Notes: a model not told the origin generated them from the sequence alone. 64,000 nt of DNA from Chelonoidis abingdonii (GCF_003597395.2 NC_133774.1:43680290-43744289); one strand, 5' to 3'. Numbered from the stretch's first letter, positions 48,701 to 56,495 are shown. A program made the numbers and translations.

Positions 48701-50656
48701 ATCATTGCTGTGTACAGTATTAAATTGTTTGTTTAAAGCTTTTTTATACTGTGTGTGTGTATAGTCTTTTGTCTGGCGAAAAAAAATTCCCTGGAATCTA
48801 AGGCCCCCCCCCCCCCATTTACATTAATTCTCATGGGGAAATTGGATTCACTTAACGTTGTTTTGCTTAAAGTAGCATTTTTCAGGAATATAACTATAAA
48901 GTTAAGTGAGGAGTTACTGTACTTAATAAGTTTTGCGTGTTTGCACATACGATACATATGGACTTTGGATTTTTTTGGTCATATTTGTATTTAGAAATAC
49001 TTCTGATCACTATTATTTGGCATGAAGAGATTTGTCCTTTCAGTAAATTCCACGACCTGTACATCCTCAGGGTCTCTTAGAAGTCTGCTACCCGGATGAT
49101 TCAGAAAATATACTTTTAAAAATAAGTTGTGGAATTAGTTTCTTACATACACCTTAGTGTTACAGTTCAGTACTGAAAATGAAGGGTTGATTCTAAGAAT
49201 TACAGTATTCAATTCGTTTACTCGATTACTGAATGTCTAAAAACTTTCTTAAGCAGAAATAAGAAGGACAAAAAGAGAGAGAGAGAAAGGGATTCAAATA
49301 ATGAAAGAAAAGAGAGAGAGCAATCCACATCCAAGAAAAAAAGTAGCAAAGAAAAAGATGGGAAAGAGAAGTCTGACAAAACCACTACTACACTGAAGGT
49401 AAGAACTTATGAACTAGTGATGAACAGGAAAGTGACTAAACAGTAGAGTTTGATTGATTCTTGGCAAAATCTGTCCTTTATGTCTTCATTCTTTGCAAGT
49501 TTGGACATATAAGTATAGTTCCTACCAGCAAGAGACAAGTACTCCAAAAGAAAGTGACTTTGGCAGATCCATTCAATTGGGTCTCCCTACTTGAACCTTC
49601 CCAGCTCTTCAGGTGCTTGAGTGGGTAGGTAGAGAGAAATGAGTGTGATAGAATAAAGAGACGTGGAGTAGTTTGGCTACCTGTAGCCATCCAAAAAAAG
49701 GCAGCTCAGTTGCAGAACTATGTGTCTACCTTGTATTTCCCTTCCACAGTGCTGCCTCCTGGTTCCCCAGGGTCAAAGGCTGGCTAGAAAACTCTACAAG
49801 GAGCAAAGCTGGAGGTTCAGTAAGTGGGTCAGGGAACAGAAGTATACGAATTTTATTAGCAAAAATCAAATGTTCAGACTGATTACCTTGTGATCTTTTG
49901 ATCTTAACATTTCAAAAGTAGCCTCTCCTTGAGAGAGTTGTAATTGTGGCTATTTAACTATAGAAGTGAAAAAGTGAGACTGCAAGTGTCCAATTTAAAA
50001 AGTGGCTGATTTTTAATTGATTCCTCTACAGACTTCAATAATTATTTTATCCAAGAGCTATCACAAAATTGTAGTGGACGTCCGAACAGAAATTTTGGTA
50101 AAATATTTAACCATTAAGACAAGAAATTGAGAGAGCTAGTCCTGGTTTAAATGGAAACTCCGCCAAGTCTTAATTATAAAGTTGTTAGTGATATCTCCCT
50201 AGTACTGTTGTTCTGTTTTATTTCACTTTTGAATAATTGTATATAGCAAAATATAATTCTTTAAGGCAAATATTTCCAGAAGCGATTGGTGTTTTTTGGG
50301 TGCCCAGCTTCAGACACCCTTAAATGGGACAGATTTTCAGAGGCTGTTGAGCACTCACGCTCTTAAAACTGGGCCTCTTTAAGCTGTCTCACATTGTGTA
50401 TCGAGAAATGTAAACATCCAAAATCACCAGTTACTTCTGGAAATCTTGGCATAATAAGGAATATTGTTGTTATAAAAATATAACTTTTTAACATTCTTGG
50501 TAGGACAAAGATCACACTAAAGAGGATCCAAATTCAGAAATTAACAAGGCAGGAGACAACAAAGATACACAAAGGACAGATGAAGTCAGACTACAACAGA
50601 ATGGGAACTGTCAACCAAATGAAGAAAACCTCCCAGTTAAAATGGAAGAGGTATAA
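5759..50656 (+). CDS. SREK1: SREK1, spliced coding region of 12 exons (whole-gene entry)
   Basis: SREK1 is a nuclear SR-related protein that modulates splice-site choice, partly by binding and antagonising or assisting other SR proteins. The exons join at 5759-5919, 16784-16917, 25844-25959, 31290-31454, 32807-32985, 33284-33414, 34511-34625, 39237-39356, 43554-44102, 47326-47421, 49257-49398 and 50504-50656. They sum to 2061 nt, or 686 residues plus TAA. RRM1 spans about residues 19-95 (RNP2-like VIQVTNL, RNP1-like KVCYIKF). RRM2 spans about 182-257 (VYVGNL, RFAFVEF). RS stretches fall at about 306-373 and 542-590, the Lys/Glu/Asp/Arg tract at about 374-540, and a polar tail follows. Two in-frame ATGs abut at 5759 and 5762. 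I took the first on the scanning model; the second gives the familiar MNSGG start. From memory the human long form is about 624 residues; the extra length here is mainly in exon 9. A shorter family isoform starts at the MTSLMPG methionine in exon 3. Confidence 0.97.
5983..6098. promoter_or_regulatory. Two YY1-like sites (GCCATCTT and AAGATGGCGGC)
   Basis: GCCATCTT at 5983-5990 and AAGATGGCGGC at 6088-6098 match the YY1 core on opposite strands, in the CpG island just downstream of exon 1. YY1 sites in this position are typical of broadly expressed genes. Occupancy is not shown. Confidence 0.45.
6028..6035. promoter_or_regulatory. Palindromic E-box TCACGTGA
   Basis: A perfect TCACGTGA palindrome sits about 110 bp into intron 1 inside the CpG island, followed directly by a CCAAT (6037-6041). 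This form is bound by USF and MiT/TFE factors (known). Function here is inferred. Confidence 0.4.
7543..8197. mobile_element. Solo LTR (TGTGATGGGG...TTGTCACA) with 4-bp duplication
   Basis: The block starts TGTGATGGGGCAAGG and ends GAATTTTGTCACA, so the ends are TG...CA in an inverted TGTGA/TCACA. ATGT flanks both sides (7539-7542 and 8198-8201). The 655-bp length, terminal dinucleotides, short duplication and lack of any internal gene fit a solo LTR left by recombination. The part CCCTGGGCTGGAACCCGGAG is shared with the LTR-like block at 59203. The superfamily (ERV or Gypsy) is not resolved. Confidence 0.75.
8559..8588. repeat. (AT)15 microsatellite
   Basis: An uninterrupted AT dinucleotide run of 30 bp. 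Confidence 0.95.
9709..9748. repeat. (TA)20 microsatellite
   Basis: An uninterrupted TA dinucleotide run of 40 bp. It produces spurious Tyr/Ile open frames on both strands. Confidence 0.95.
10112..10406. mobile_element. 295-bp MITE with three internal hairpins, Harbinger-like
   Basis: The left end GGCCACGTCTACACTACG and the complement of the right end GGCCCCGTCTAGACTACG differ at two sites. TCT flanks both sides (10109-10111, 10407-10409), so a 3-bp duplication and GGCC ends suggest PIF/Harbinger. Inside are three successive hairpins: about 10139-10202 (imperfect), 10254-10297 (perfect 16-bp arms) and 10312-10356 (perfect 14-bp arms). It is rich in CpG and ATCGAT for its surroundings, which suggests a young copy or CpG that has escaped decay. 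Confidence 0.75.
10407..12659. other. Intron 1 stretch, probable decayed repeats
   Basis: 10410-11500 shows no recognisable family. About 11500-12600 is C-rich with blocks of the type 'CCCCACACCCAGACCCC' and ends with AATTTTAAAATATTGTGTGCAG and GGCACAGAATTC. That resembles the edge of a dispersed reptile repeat, but I cannot define both ends. Confidence 0.4.
12670..12910 (-). pseudogene. CR1-like LINE reverse-transcriptase fragment
   Basis: On the complement strand the frame reads YRTVSLTSI...[15 protein letters not shown] and ...INQHGF, matching the conserved 'NYRPVSLTS ... NQHGF' region of CR1-clade reverse transcriptases. Frames shift and only this short piece of the enzyme remains, so it is dead. 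It ends near the hAT MITE at 12991. Confidence 0.65.
12991..13107. mobile_element. 117-bp hAT MITE with 8-bp duplication
   Basis: The ends are TAGGGTAACCAGAC and, on the complement, TAGGGTGACCAGAT. Perfect duplications GAATTGGC sit at 12983-12990 and 13108-13115. The size, ends and duplication identify a hAT MITE. No coding capacity. Confidence 0.88.
13116..13948. other. Intron 1 stretch with a coding-like block and a repeat tail
   Basis: Up to 13296 the + frame is Ser/Asp/Gly-rich ([17 protein letters not shown]) and ends at TGA. It matches nothing that I know. At 13600-13680 GTTAGTCTCTAAGGTGCCAC and CAGACTAACACAGCTGCTAC are conserved parts of a common reptile repeat, related to the palindrome at 43019-43154. 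Confidence 0.4.
13949..14797. mobile_element. Tigger-like (Tc1/mariner) MITE, copy 1
   Basis: The left end CAGTAATTCCTCACCTAACG and the complemented right end CAGTAACTCCTCATTTTAAG resemble Tigger/pogo termini. TA stands at the left edge (13947-13948) and TT, a probable mutated TA, at the right. Inside is TTAAGTGAAACGATGTTAAG, and the right part matches the left part of the copy at 48359 in opposite orientation. No transposase remains. Confidence 0.7.
14798..16783. other. End of intron 1
   Basis: 14805-14885 is a fragment of the TCTACACT MITE family (TATCTAGTGTAGACCAGGCC). The rest, up to the exon 2 acceptor, is AT-rich with no supported feature. Confidence 0.45.
16784..16917 (+). CDS. SREK1: SREK1 coding exon 2 (end of RRM1)
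   Basis: The acceptor is TTTTATTTTGCAG. The first base completes Asp54, then [15 protein letters not shown] supplies the RNP1-like strand of RRM1, and the exon runs to ...VVPCAE plus one base of Gly. The donor reads GAAG|GTTGGT, with T at +3, and is clearly weaker than the other donors of this gene. Reading through it adds 20 codons before TAG at 16977-16979. The weak donor may allow alternative splicing here. Confidence 0.95.
16918..17459. other. Start of intron 2, unique sequence
   Basis: AT-rich and unrecognised. The weak exon 2 donor begins it. Confidence 0.4.
17460..17680. mobile_element. Palindromic MITE
   Basis: GGAATTGCTGCACTCAGCAT at about 17489 is complemented by ...TGCTGAGTGCAGCAATGCC at about 17620-17642, and the outer ends read CCAGATTTGTAAAGG and CATTTTAAAATCTGAGCC. 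The long imperfect palindrome fits a non-autonomous DNA element. A related single arm lies at about 57040-57115. I could not define the duplication. Confidence 0.55.
17972..18243. mobile_element. MITE of the TCTACACT family
   Basis: The ends read AGGCCAGGCCTACACTT and GTAGTATAGGCAAGCCCT (complement AGGGCTTGCCTATAC). Internal AGCATAGCTACGTTGCTC and GGGAGGTGGATTACCTAC blocks recur in the copies at 22137 and 54638. Confidence 0.6.
18601..19247. mobile_element. 647-bp hAT non-autonomous element with 8-bp duplication
   Basis: It begins CAAGGGTGGGCAAACTTTTT and ends AATTTGCCAATCTCTG, with complementary ends differing at a few sites. Perfect duplications GCCTACAG sit at 18593-18600 and 19248-19255. 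The interior is C-rich with a poly-C run at about 19000-19013. It is related to the partial copies at 1-685 and 45320-45570. No transposase. Confidence 0.88.
19256..22136. other. Intron 2 middle part
   Basis: AT-rich. 20725-20869 stands out: it has four CpGs, ordinary GC and an AG preceded by a pyrimidine run, but no donor that I can support. About 21530-21600 contains TTGACTTCAGTGGGC, part of a dispersed amniote repeat. T-rich runs occur at 20870-20945. Confidence 0.4.
22137..22407. mobile_element. MITE of the TCTACACT family, second copy
   Basis: The ends are GCCATGTCTACACTACAG and ATGTAGATCAAGCC. The centre repeats the TAGTTATGCTGGCATAGC and GAGCGCCACCTCCCTGA blocks of the family. The copy is diverged. 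Confidence 0.6.
22408..25428. other. Intron 2, later part, old repeats
   Basis: 22855-23250 has paired motifs around AGAGTTCCGGTAG and TTGACCAGCTCTACT, typical of a diverged MITE. 23395-23680 contains many CTTAAGCATGT-type units in both orientations, a palindromic dispersed repeat. Poly-T runs lie at 25168-25182 and 25321-25341. No exon is supported. Confidence 0.4.
25429..25552 (+). other. SREK1: Candidate alternative (poison) exon in SREK1 intron 2
   Basis: A 124-nt block is preceded by a pyrimidine-rich tract and ...GTGTGCTATTAG and followed by CAG|GTGACC. It carries 8 CpGs in an AT-rich intron. Joined to exon 2 it stays in frame for about 34 codons and then meets TGA at 25530-25532. Its length (124, not divisible by 3) would also shift the frame. 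Inclusion should give a truncated protein or nonsense-mediated decay. The shape is seen directly; use as an exon is inference. Confidence 0.5.
25844..25959 (+). CDS. SREK1: SREK1 coding exon 3 (inter-RRM linker)
   Basis: The acceptor is TTTGCTTCTCCAG. It encodes [18 protein letters not shown], then [16 protein letters not shown] and on to ...PLTT, ending in phase 0 at GTAAGG. The internal methionine at MTSLMPG is the start of the shorter family isoform that lacks RRM1 (family knowledge), so this exon may also hold an alternative start. Confidence 0.95.
25960..31289. other. Intron 3
   Basis: AT-rich and mostly unrecognised. It contains a candidate 21-nt microexon at 29818-29838 after the tract TTCTCTGCTCCCCTGCAG. 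At 30565-30680 a diverged arm of a palindromic dispersed repeat is likely. No other gene is seen. Confidence 0.45.
31290..31454 (+). CDS. SREK1: SREK1 coding exon 4 (linker, start of RRM2)
   Basis: The acceptor is CTGTTTTTTTTAG. It encodes 55 whole codons from [19 protein letters not shown] to [12 protein letters not shown] and ends in phase 0 at CAG|GTACCG. The last dozen residues are beta-strand 1 (RNP2, VYVGNL) of RRM2. Confidence 0.96.
31455..32806. other. Intron 4
   Basis: AT-rich, without repeats that I can name. It ends with the pyrimidine tract of exon 5. Confidence 0.45.
32807..32985 (+). CDS. SREK1: SREK1 coding exon 5 (core of RRM2)
   Basis: The acceptor is GACTTTTTCTAG. It begins [11 protein letters not shown] and holds the RNP1 strand RFAFVEF and the end of the fold ([10 protein letters not shown]). 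The donor is CTGAA|GTAAG in phase 2. The aromatic residues of RNP1 are kept, so RRM2 should bind RNA. Confidence 0.96.
33284..33414 (+). CDS. SREK1: SREK1 coding exon 6 (after RRM2)
   Basis: The acceptor is CCTTACTTTAG. It encodes [16 protein letters not shown], then a helical, charged [17 protein letters not shown] stretch and SFISAAIEP. The donor is CCAG|GTAAAT in phase 1. The intron before it (32986-33283) is the shortest in the gene, at 298 bp. Confidence 0.95.
33415..34510. other. Intron 6
   Basis: 33985-34115 contains CAAAGTCAATGGGAAACTTT and GGGTTGTGAGGATTAAGTAG. The latter resembles a MIR/core-SINE segment. Otherwise unremarkable. Confidence 0.4.
34511..34625 (+). CDS. SREK1: SREK1 coding exon 7 (first RS stretch)
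   Basis: The acceptor is TTTTTTCCTCTCAG. It encodes [11 protein letters not shown] and then a run of Arg/Ser dipeptides ending in [10 protein letters not shown]; the donor is CGCAG|GTGAG in phase 2. RS dipeptides are targets of SR protein kinases and contact other splicing factors (family knowledge). Confidence 0.94.
34626..39236. other. Intron 7
   Basis: Mostly AT-rich. 36380-36830 holds paired TTTTTTGATGAAA / GAAATTTTGACATTTTC motifs of a decayed MITE. A purine-rich run lies at 37570-37900 and a (TAAA)n run at 38169-38191. A CR1-like 3' fragment follows at 38190-38530. Confidence 0.4.
38190..38530 (+). mobile_element. Decayed CR1 LINE 3' fragment
   Basis: GAAGAGCTGAAAAAATGGTT, TTTTAAATCAAGATTGGATA and GTGGCCTGTGTTACATAGGA appear in the same order as in the 3' part of turtle CR1 elements as I remember them. 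Boundaries are approximate; no 3' microsatellite is kept. Confidence 0.5.
39237..39356 (+). CDS. SREK1: SREK1 coding exon 8 (RS stretch continued)
   Basis: The acceptor is TTTGCTGCAG. It encodes [20 protein letters not shown] and a further Lys/Arg/Ser run ending SRSRSCS; the donor is CCCG|GTGAGC in phase 2. It lies between introns of about 4.6 and 4.2 kb. Confidence 0.93.
40279..40608. mobile_element. 330-bp hAT MITE with 8-bp duplication
   Basis: It begins CAGGGGTTCCCAAACTGTGG and ends TTTGAGAATTGCTG (complement CAGCAATTCTCAAA). The flanks are CTCTATCT at 40271-40278 and CTCTACCT at 40609-40616, an 8-bp duplication with one change. The ends resemble those of the MITE at 3358, so the two are related. 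Confidence 0.8.
42975..43160. mobile_element. Palindromic dispersed repeat (AGGTGCCAC/GTGGCACCT family)
   Basis: 43019-43066 (GAGGAGTCCGGTGGCACC...CATAAGC) is complemented by 43105-43154 (GCTTATGC...GGTGCCACTGGACTCCTC), with a 38-bp spacer containing ACCCACTTCTTCAGATGC. It is flanked on the left by TAGCCATGTTAGTCTGTATC. I know this as one of the commonest reptile repeats. Superfamily unresolved. Confidence 0.7.
43554..44102 (+). CDS. SREK1: SREK1 coding exon 9 (long Lys/Glu/Asp/Arg tract)
   Basis: The acceptor is TTCTTTTTTATAG and the donor AGCAG|GTTTGA. This is the largest exon at 549 nt, encoding about 183 residues. It is almost only K, E, D and R in alternating dipeptides and short blocks (DKD, REK, ERD) up to about residue 530. 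It then becomes [19 protein letters not shown] with RS dipeptides. The coding strand is nearly all purine. Such EK-rich tracts are predicted disordered or single-helix and give the protein its name. Length varies between species because the DNA is near-repetitive. Confidence 0.95.
44440..45250 (+). pseudogene. DIRS-like retrotransposon remnant (leader and start of gag)
   Basis: The frame about 44838-45039 reads [18 protein letters not shown], then [16 protein letters not shown]. The order and spacing match the degenerate Cys/His knuckle that opens the gag of vertebrate DIRS elements, with several of its Cys/His residues replaced. The preceding non-coding part also resembles the DIRS leader in my memory. 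Stops and lost residues show that it is dead. The identification is from memory only. Confidence 0.45.
45320..45570. mobile_element. hAT-like non-autonomous fragment
   Basis: Blocks such as CCCCAGCCCCACCCAGAGCC and CACTCTCCTGCACCCCAAAC match the interior of the elements at 1-685 and 18601-19247. Neither terminus is kept. Confidence 0.55.
47326..47421 (+). CDS. SREK1: SREK1 coding exon 10 (second RS stretch)
   Basis: The acceptor is TGGTCTTACAG. It completes an Arg and encodes [36 protein letters not shown] sequence; the donor is AGGAG|GTGGGT in phase 2. The Ser-Pro pairs suggest proline-directed phosphorylation as well as SRPK or CLK sites (inference). Confidence 0.93.
47422..49256. other. 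Intron 10
   Basis: AT-rich. Its main feature is the Tigger-like MITE at 48359-48919. Nothing else is supported. Confidence 0.45.
48359..48919. mobile_element. Tigger-like (Tc1/mariner) MITE, copy 2
   Basis: The left end is CAGTAACTTCTCACTTAAG and the complemented right end CAGTAACTCCTCACTTAAC. TA follows the right end (48920-48921) and CA, a probable mutated TA, precedes the left. TTCACTTAACGTTGTTTTGC near the right end and the GTTAACGTTGTTTTGTTGC block at the left correspond to opposite ends of the copy at 13949, so the two lie in opposite orientation. A 14-bp poly-C run lies inside. Confidence 0.7.
49257..49398 (+). CDS. SREK1: SREK1 coding exon 11 (Lys/Glu tail)
   Basis: The acceptor is TTTCTTAAGCAG. 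It encodes [21 protein letters not shown], then [23 protein letters not shown], and ends in phase 0 at AAG|GTAAGA. It is again purine-rich and low in complexity, as in the family. Confidence 0.93.
49399..50503. other. Intron 11 with palindromic repeat
   Basis: 50277-50440 is an imperfect palindrome: CCAGAAGCGATTGGTGTTTT...GGGTGCCCAGC on the left and ...CCAAAATCACCAGTTACTTC on the right, with AGACACCCTTAAA facing TTTAAGCTGTCTC. It is a dispersed MITE-like repeat. The rest is unrecognised. Confidence 0.5.
50504..50656 (+). CDS. SREK1: SREK1 coding exon 12 (C-terminus and stop)
   Basis: The acceptor is CATTCTTGGTAG. It encodes 50 residues, mostly acidic and polar, with the family hallmark [16 protein letters not shown] near the end, then MEEV and TAA at 50654-50656. 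Continuing homology to the known C-terminus supports this stop as genuine. Confidence 0.94.
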   Translation, partial: DKDHTKEDPNSEINKAGDNKDTQRTDEVRLQQNGNCQPNEENLPVKMEEV

Positions 50657-53600
50657 AGTAACGAATGGACCTCTGACTCAACTGTGGGATGAATCCAAAG
50701 CTTTTTATTTCCCTGAAAGAGGAAGAAAACATCAAAGCAATCTACTGAGCAGGATGATATGTACTAGTAGCTCTTCCAATCCTTGTGATAGCTTTGTTCT
50801 CTTCTTGCTAGAAAGCAAGAAAGACCATGGACCAGTAATATATGCCATGATAAAGGCAAATGTCATCAGAACTATTCATCTGTGAGAATCCATGCATTTC
50901 CATGATGGCTGTACTTATTTGTAAAATGATTTATGTTAACTTTTGCCAAGAACTGTTTCAAATAAGTGGAAATTGAAAGATGTAGACCTGTATAAGCTGA
51001 AGGTATGCATTGGAAGTTGTTAAAATATTTCTGGTTAATGAATTTTGTATTGTTTTTCCTTGTGGTTTTTTTTTTTTGTTTTTTTTTTTTGTTTTTTTTT
51101 TTTTACATTTCAGTGTGTACTGTTTTGATAATGTGCTTGGAAATGGTGCAAAAATACACACTTTTCCTTGTAAATGACATCTATGGAAAAAAAGGGTTTT
51201 TACTTTAGTACATAGTTTTGCCTTTATTGCGTTAAACGCCCACTGACTATTAAGTTTTCATTTGCTCACTGCTTAGATTCATTTTTTCTTATTTAAAGTC
51301 ATTTTCTTATTACTATCCCTAAAATGAATATTTCTTTTAATAGTAGTTGAACAAGGCATACTACTGTCCTGTTTATAGAAGGAACAACCACCATATTGTA
51401 CATAATAGTTCAGCCTACTGGGTTTCTTCCCCCTCCCCTACCCTCAAAAGTGAGCACATCTATATAGTGGTTTCAGATCTTCTGGTTTTGTTTTGAGCCA
51501 TATTGCAGTGGGTCTGTTCCGCTGCATATGGTACAGGCGTCATTATGAAAATCAATACCCCTGTTTTCAAAATAGTATATGGGAGCACAAGCTAAAGCTT
51601 TAGTGCCTTCTTAAAATGTATATTTTCTGGAACTTTATATATGCTATTAATTTTGAGTTACATCTTACATAATCTCGATGGCTGTTCTACCAACACCATA
51701 CCAGTAGACAAGAATGTGAGTGAGTTGTCAGAAAAGCTGTGCTGGGTTCACTTGGTACAAGATTGAAACTCCATTTTTAAGAAGAAATTTATAAATGAAT
51801 GCAAAAGTGCAGTTTGGAGACCATCGTACTATGAAGTATGGTAACTGAATACAAAGCATGCTCTGATTTCATCAAAATCAAAGGGAGCTCTTTAACCTTT
51901 TTCTGTACATTGAATGGCCTTATCATTACCTCTCAATCATCTTCTCTAATGTTGGTTGTGTGATGTGAAAGGACTTGTGTGCAAAGTTTGTTTGAAAAGA
52001 ATAGTAGTTGAATTTACATTAGAGTTATGTGATAGAGATTCTATGTCCTTCTTGGATCCATTCTTTGGGGAGAAAGCATGTAACTTGAGAGAATGACGCA
52101 CTGCAAATATTTTGTCAAGTAAAAGTATGACTTGTGCTCTGAAGTAATCTCATCATTATAAGACTTCTTAAAAGTCAGACCTTTAAAACTTGTTTAATAC
52201 TAAAATGAAGTAGACTTATTTTTAATACAGTGTAATACAATCAAAAGACTTAATTGCCTTACCTCATGGGAAGAGTTATTTCTATCAATTTTAAAAGCTA
52301 AGTAGCATATTAGTTAGTTACTTTCAAATCGATTTTCCTTTTTAAAGTTAATACTTACAGAAGCCTAAGTGTGTTATGGGGAATGAAAAGTTGCCCACTT
52401 TATAAGGTAAAGAAACCCAGTTTGTGCAGCTGCTTAATCACTCTTTATTTTTGTTAGGATTTGAAGTGTCTTGCCACTATGTACCATTAAAACTATAGAA
52501 AATGCTTTACCGTGTAAAGTATAGATGGTCATTTTTGTGATGTTTAAGCCACATGCAGTTGGCTGGTGAACAGCTTATTCCAATAAAAGAATGACAAATT
52601 TCTATGCTTATAGAAAGACAGTGAAGGATCAGGTCTTGGAACAACAGCTGTCTTATTTATGTGTAAGTAGCATAGAGCAAAGATTGTTTGTATACTTGTT
52701 ATCTTTGGTACCATTTCACTAATAAAATTAAGTATTTTAGAGGGAAGTTTTTGTTTATATATATTTGAAAGGAACATTCTTAGTTGATCTACTTTTTCTC
52801 AGGAGGGTGCTCTGATTTGGAAAGTGCATGCCAGTAATATACATAGCATTTAGAAAATTAGCTTTTATGCTATATCCTGTGAGAAGTCAAATGGTGTTCA
52901 CACATGGCTTCATGTTTCAGATGTCAACATTTATTTTGATTCCTATTGGTTGTTTTTCTTTCTAGTATTCTGAAATTGCACAGCTCTGTAATGTGGCAGA
53001 AATTCATAAAAGATTGCGTATGGATGTCTAACAACAATATCTAAGAAAAATTGAAAATTTTTGCAACAGCAGACTAGCAGTTTTACTAGCTAGTTGGAGT
53101 GTGTGTTCCATAATTCAGCATATTCTCTTGTACTGCGGGATTTTTCCTAGAAAGCATATTTTATTACTCCATTTTCCCTTCCCCAAAAGCCCACCACCAG
53201 AGAATTAGCCTCATCCAAGAACAGTGCCTCTGCAGTAGGTGGATTGTATTTATAAAGCTGCTGCTTAATAATACAGTTCATGCGCTGCTCCCCAAGGATC
53301 GTGTGCATCAACTATTCAACATGCACAGCCTCTACTAGTTGACCGGTGTCTCCTTCATAGCAGGGTGGTATGCCGTGCTGCCATGTAACATTGCATTTTT
53401 TATCATCAGTCTAGGTAAACTAGCTGAAAGTGAGTGAAGTATATATTTTCAAGAACAACATATTTAGTAATGGTTAGATAAATATTTTAAATATGGTTTA
53501 ATCTGAATCAACATTGGCCATAGCTGAAAGTGTTGGCAAATCATAGTTTAACTTTTTGGGCTTTTTCCACTCTGAAAAGAGACTGTAAAAATGGCATCTT

Positions 53601-54637
53601 TTTATCCAACAAATCTGAATGTTTGTTCAGAATAATCTGTGAACAGTAGTGACTAACATTTTTGCAACTTATTCTTGTAGGGGTGACATAGCTAAGAAAA
53701 AGTGAGCTGGATTCTGTTTCAAGATTTTGGGGGTTTTTTGAAGTTCCAATTAAAAGGCTATGCATTTAACTCTGTGTAAATCAGTTGAGGTAAACAGATG
53801 TTACCAAGGAAATAATTTCCCTGCAAAACCTTTATTGGTGAAGGGGAAAGAAAATCCTAGATCCCACAATTCCATGGTTATAGTCACTTTTCAGGGAAGA
53901 ACTCATGAATTCAAAATTTCATCCTTTGTGCAAAAATGTGTTGTGTTTATCCATTGTAGAACTCAAAGGTTTGAATTTCAGTACTTTTTACCTAAGCAGA
54001 AAATAATAAGCAAAGGCAATTTTGGTTGGTAAAAAAAATTGCTCACATATATATTGTTCTCTTTCAGAATGGCTTCATTTTTTCCATTCATCTAAATAAT
54101 AATTAAAAGCAGGTAGTTCTTGCCTCTTGGAGAAGCTATCTTCTACGTGGGTTTTAGACTTGAAATATCTGGTTTGTTTTTGTTTGTTCATCTTATAATG
54201 AAATAAGATTATAGCTAACCCATTCTTATTTTGCTAGACTTTCTTTAAAAAAGATGATGAAATCGTAGGTGTCTTTTGTAGCTGTTAGCCTGAAAATTGG
54301 GTTTCAGCAGTATAAACTATGAACCATTTTTAAATATCTGCACTATTACAAGCAAGTTGGGGGACATGATGGACCTGATTCACCACATGTTGCTCCTCCA
54401 GCTTTATTTTAATGCAACTATTGATTTCATTGCATTTTCAACCAGTTTAAAATGGGAGTGACACAAAAGTAACAGTGATTAATTGGACCTAGTGGGTCTG
54501 ATCCTCCAAACTTCACTCTGGTAAAACTCCCATTAAAATCAGCAGGTGCTTATTTGAGAAAGATGTAGTGTTCTTCCCGAAAATATGGAGAATGGATAGG
54601 TGAAATTCATAGACATATGTCATTTGTTTTACATTAA

Positions 54638-54918
54638 AGGGTTGTCTACACTTAACTCTTCAGCAGCACAGGTGCGCCACTGAAGCGCTGCTGTAATGCT
54701 TCAGTGTAAAAACTACTTACACTGATCGGAGGAATTCTCCTGTCGGCAGAGGTAATCCACCTCCCTGAGTAGCTAGGTTGATGGAAGAATTCTTCCGTAG
54801 ACCTAGCGCTGTGAGATGGAGACTTAGGTCAGCTTACCTATGGCATTCAGCGGTATGGTTTTTCACACCCCTGAGCAATTTAGTTATGCCAACTTAATAT
54901 CTAGTGTAGACCAGGCCT
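54638..54918. mobile_element. MITE of the TCTACACT family, third copy
   Basis: The ends are AGGGTTGTCTACACTTAAC and CTAGTGTAGACCAGGCCT. The centre has GAGGTAATCCACCTCCCTGA and TTTTTCACACCCCTGAGCAA, the best-kept version of this family in the window. Confidence 0.7.
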
Positions 54919-55544
54919 TAGTCTTACAGTCAACTTATCTTCAGATGGCGATTATTCGATTATTGTGTAAAATAATGTGAAAAAAGCTGAGTCAATCTCC
55001 ATCTAATGTTTATTATTATATTGAAAATGAAAAGTAAAGCATTATTTAAATGTAGGTTTGTGTGAGATAAGCATCCCCTCAGCCACAAACCTTTCATTCC
55101 AAACTTACCAAGAGCTCCTTTGCATATAGAATTTATATCCTATTTCAAATCCAACAACAAGGAGGCTTGTCATCACGTTTTCTGCATAGCTCGTGCTGCT
55201 CTAGGCATCTATCTATCATACTTAGATGGCTCTCATCTGCAGGGTATCTGAGCACATCCATGTATGTTTTTTTCCTTTACTGCATTCCGTATTCAACAAT
55301 TGAATAAGCTGGTCTTGAGATCTCGGCTGCCTTTTCCCGCAGTGCATCTTTTACATTCAGTATAAAGCACAACCCAGTAAGGCACTGGCCTGGTCTGAGA
55401 GGGAAACCATTTTACTCCTTTATACTTTATCAGTTGTATTTGTAATGGTATTCTACATTTCAGAAATGTTATCAACTGTTTCTCATGGACTGTTTTGAAA
55501 TGATCAATTCTACAATCTAAGAAGGTGAAAAAGAGCTTTGTCCC

Positions 55545-55550
55545 AATAAA
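55545..55550 (+). terminator. SREK1: Candidate polyadenylation signal AATAAA
   Basis: AATAAA is followed within 20 bp by a G/T-rich stretch (GTTTGACTGTTTTGTGAC). One of several candidates for SREK1. Confidence 0.35.
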
Positions 55551-56495
55551 GTTTGACTGTTTTGTGACTATTGGGCCTACTGCAGGATGATAGTGCCTTG
55601 TAAAAATGGACTTTAGCTGTTTGCTTGTTTTCTGCTTTAGAAATCTTTATCGTGTGATTATTTCTGAGAATATTTGGCCTGTTTTGATTGTATATTGTTT
55701 TAAAGAGTCAGTTTAGTGCCATGTTTTGACAAACATGGATACTAAAGTCTTTTGACCACAAAATAAGTATCACCCTGGCAGTAGTAGTACAATCTTTCTC
55801 ACACGGATTGGTTGATGTGCCTCACACCTGACCTGAAAGGACTGCCATTGGCAGCAGTAAGATCATAGCTTAGTCTTACCATACATTCAGCTCTTAGAGT
55901 CACTAATGAGACTTCCAGCTCAATGGTGCCAATTGAGAGTGGTTTTCAGGATATGGGACAACTAATTCATAACTCTCAGGTCACCGGGCTTTCAGTCAGT
56001 GACTAATGCATTTGGCTTTGAACTGCTGAGTTAAGGTAAAAGGTTCATACATCTACATTAATTCTGTGATCCAAACAACTTATTTTTCATGAACTGCTGA
56101 AAAATTGCCAGTTAACAGATTCATAACTCCACTATTTAAACAAAACAACGTGGTGGTGGAGCACTGGAGACAGGTTGGTAGTTATGCACAGTTCATTTCA
56201 TTAATCATTAGTGGATCCTTTGCCTCTTCTCTAGATCTCTAAGGTGCAGAGCCCATGTTTTACTTTTTGCACAATATCTAGCACAAAAAGCTCCCAGATC
56301 TGACTGGGGACTTGGCACTACTGTATAAAAATTGTTACTAATAATTTCCCTTCTCCTAATACTAGGTGTTTCTGATAATAAAGAAGTAAAATTGTTCTGT
56401 GTCGGTTATGTATACTTGTGTGTTAATAAAGCAATTATTAAATAGTACAGTAAAGAAATGTCAAATGCTGCTACTATTATGTTGCTATTTTTGTA

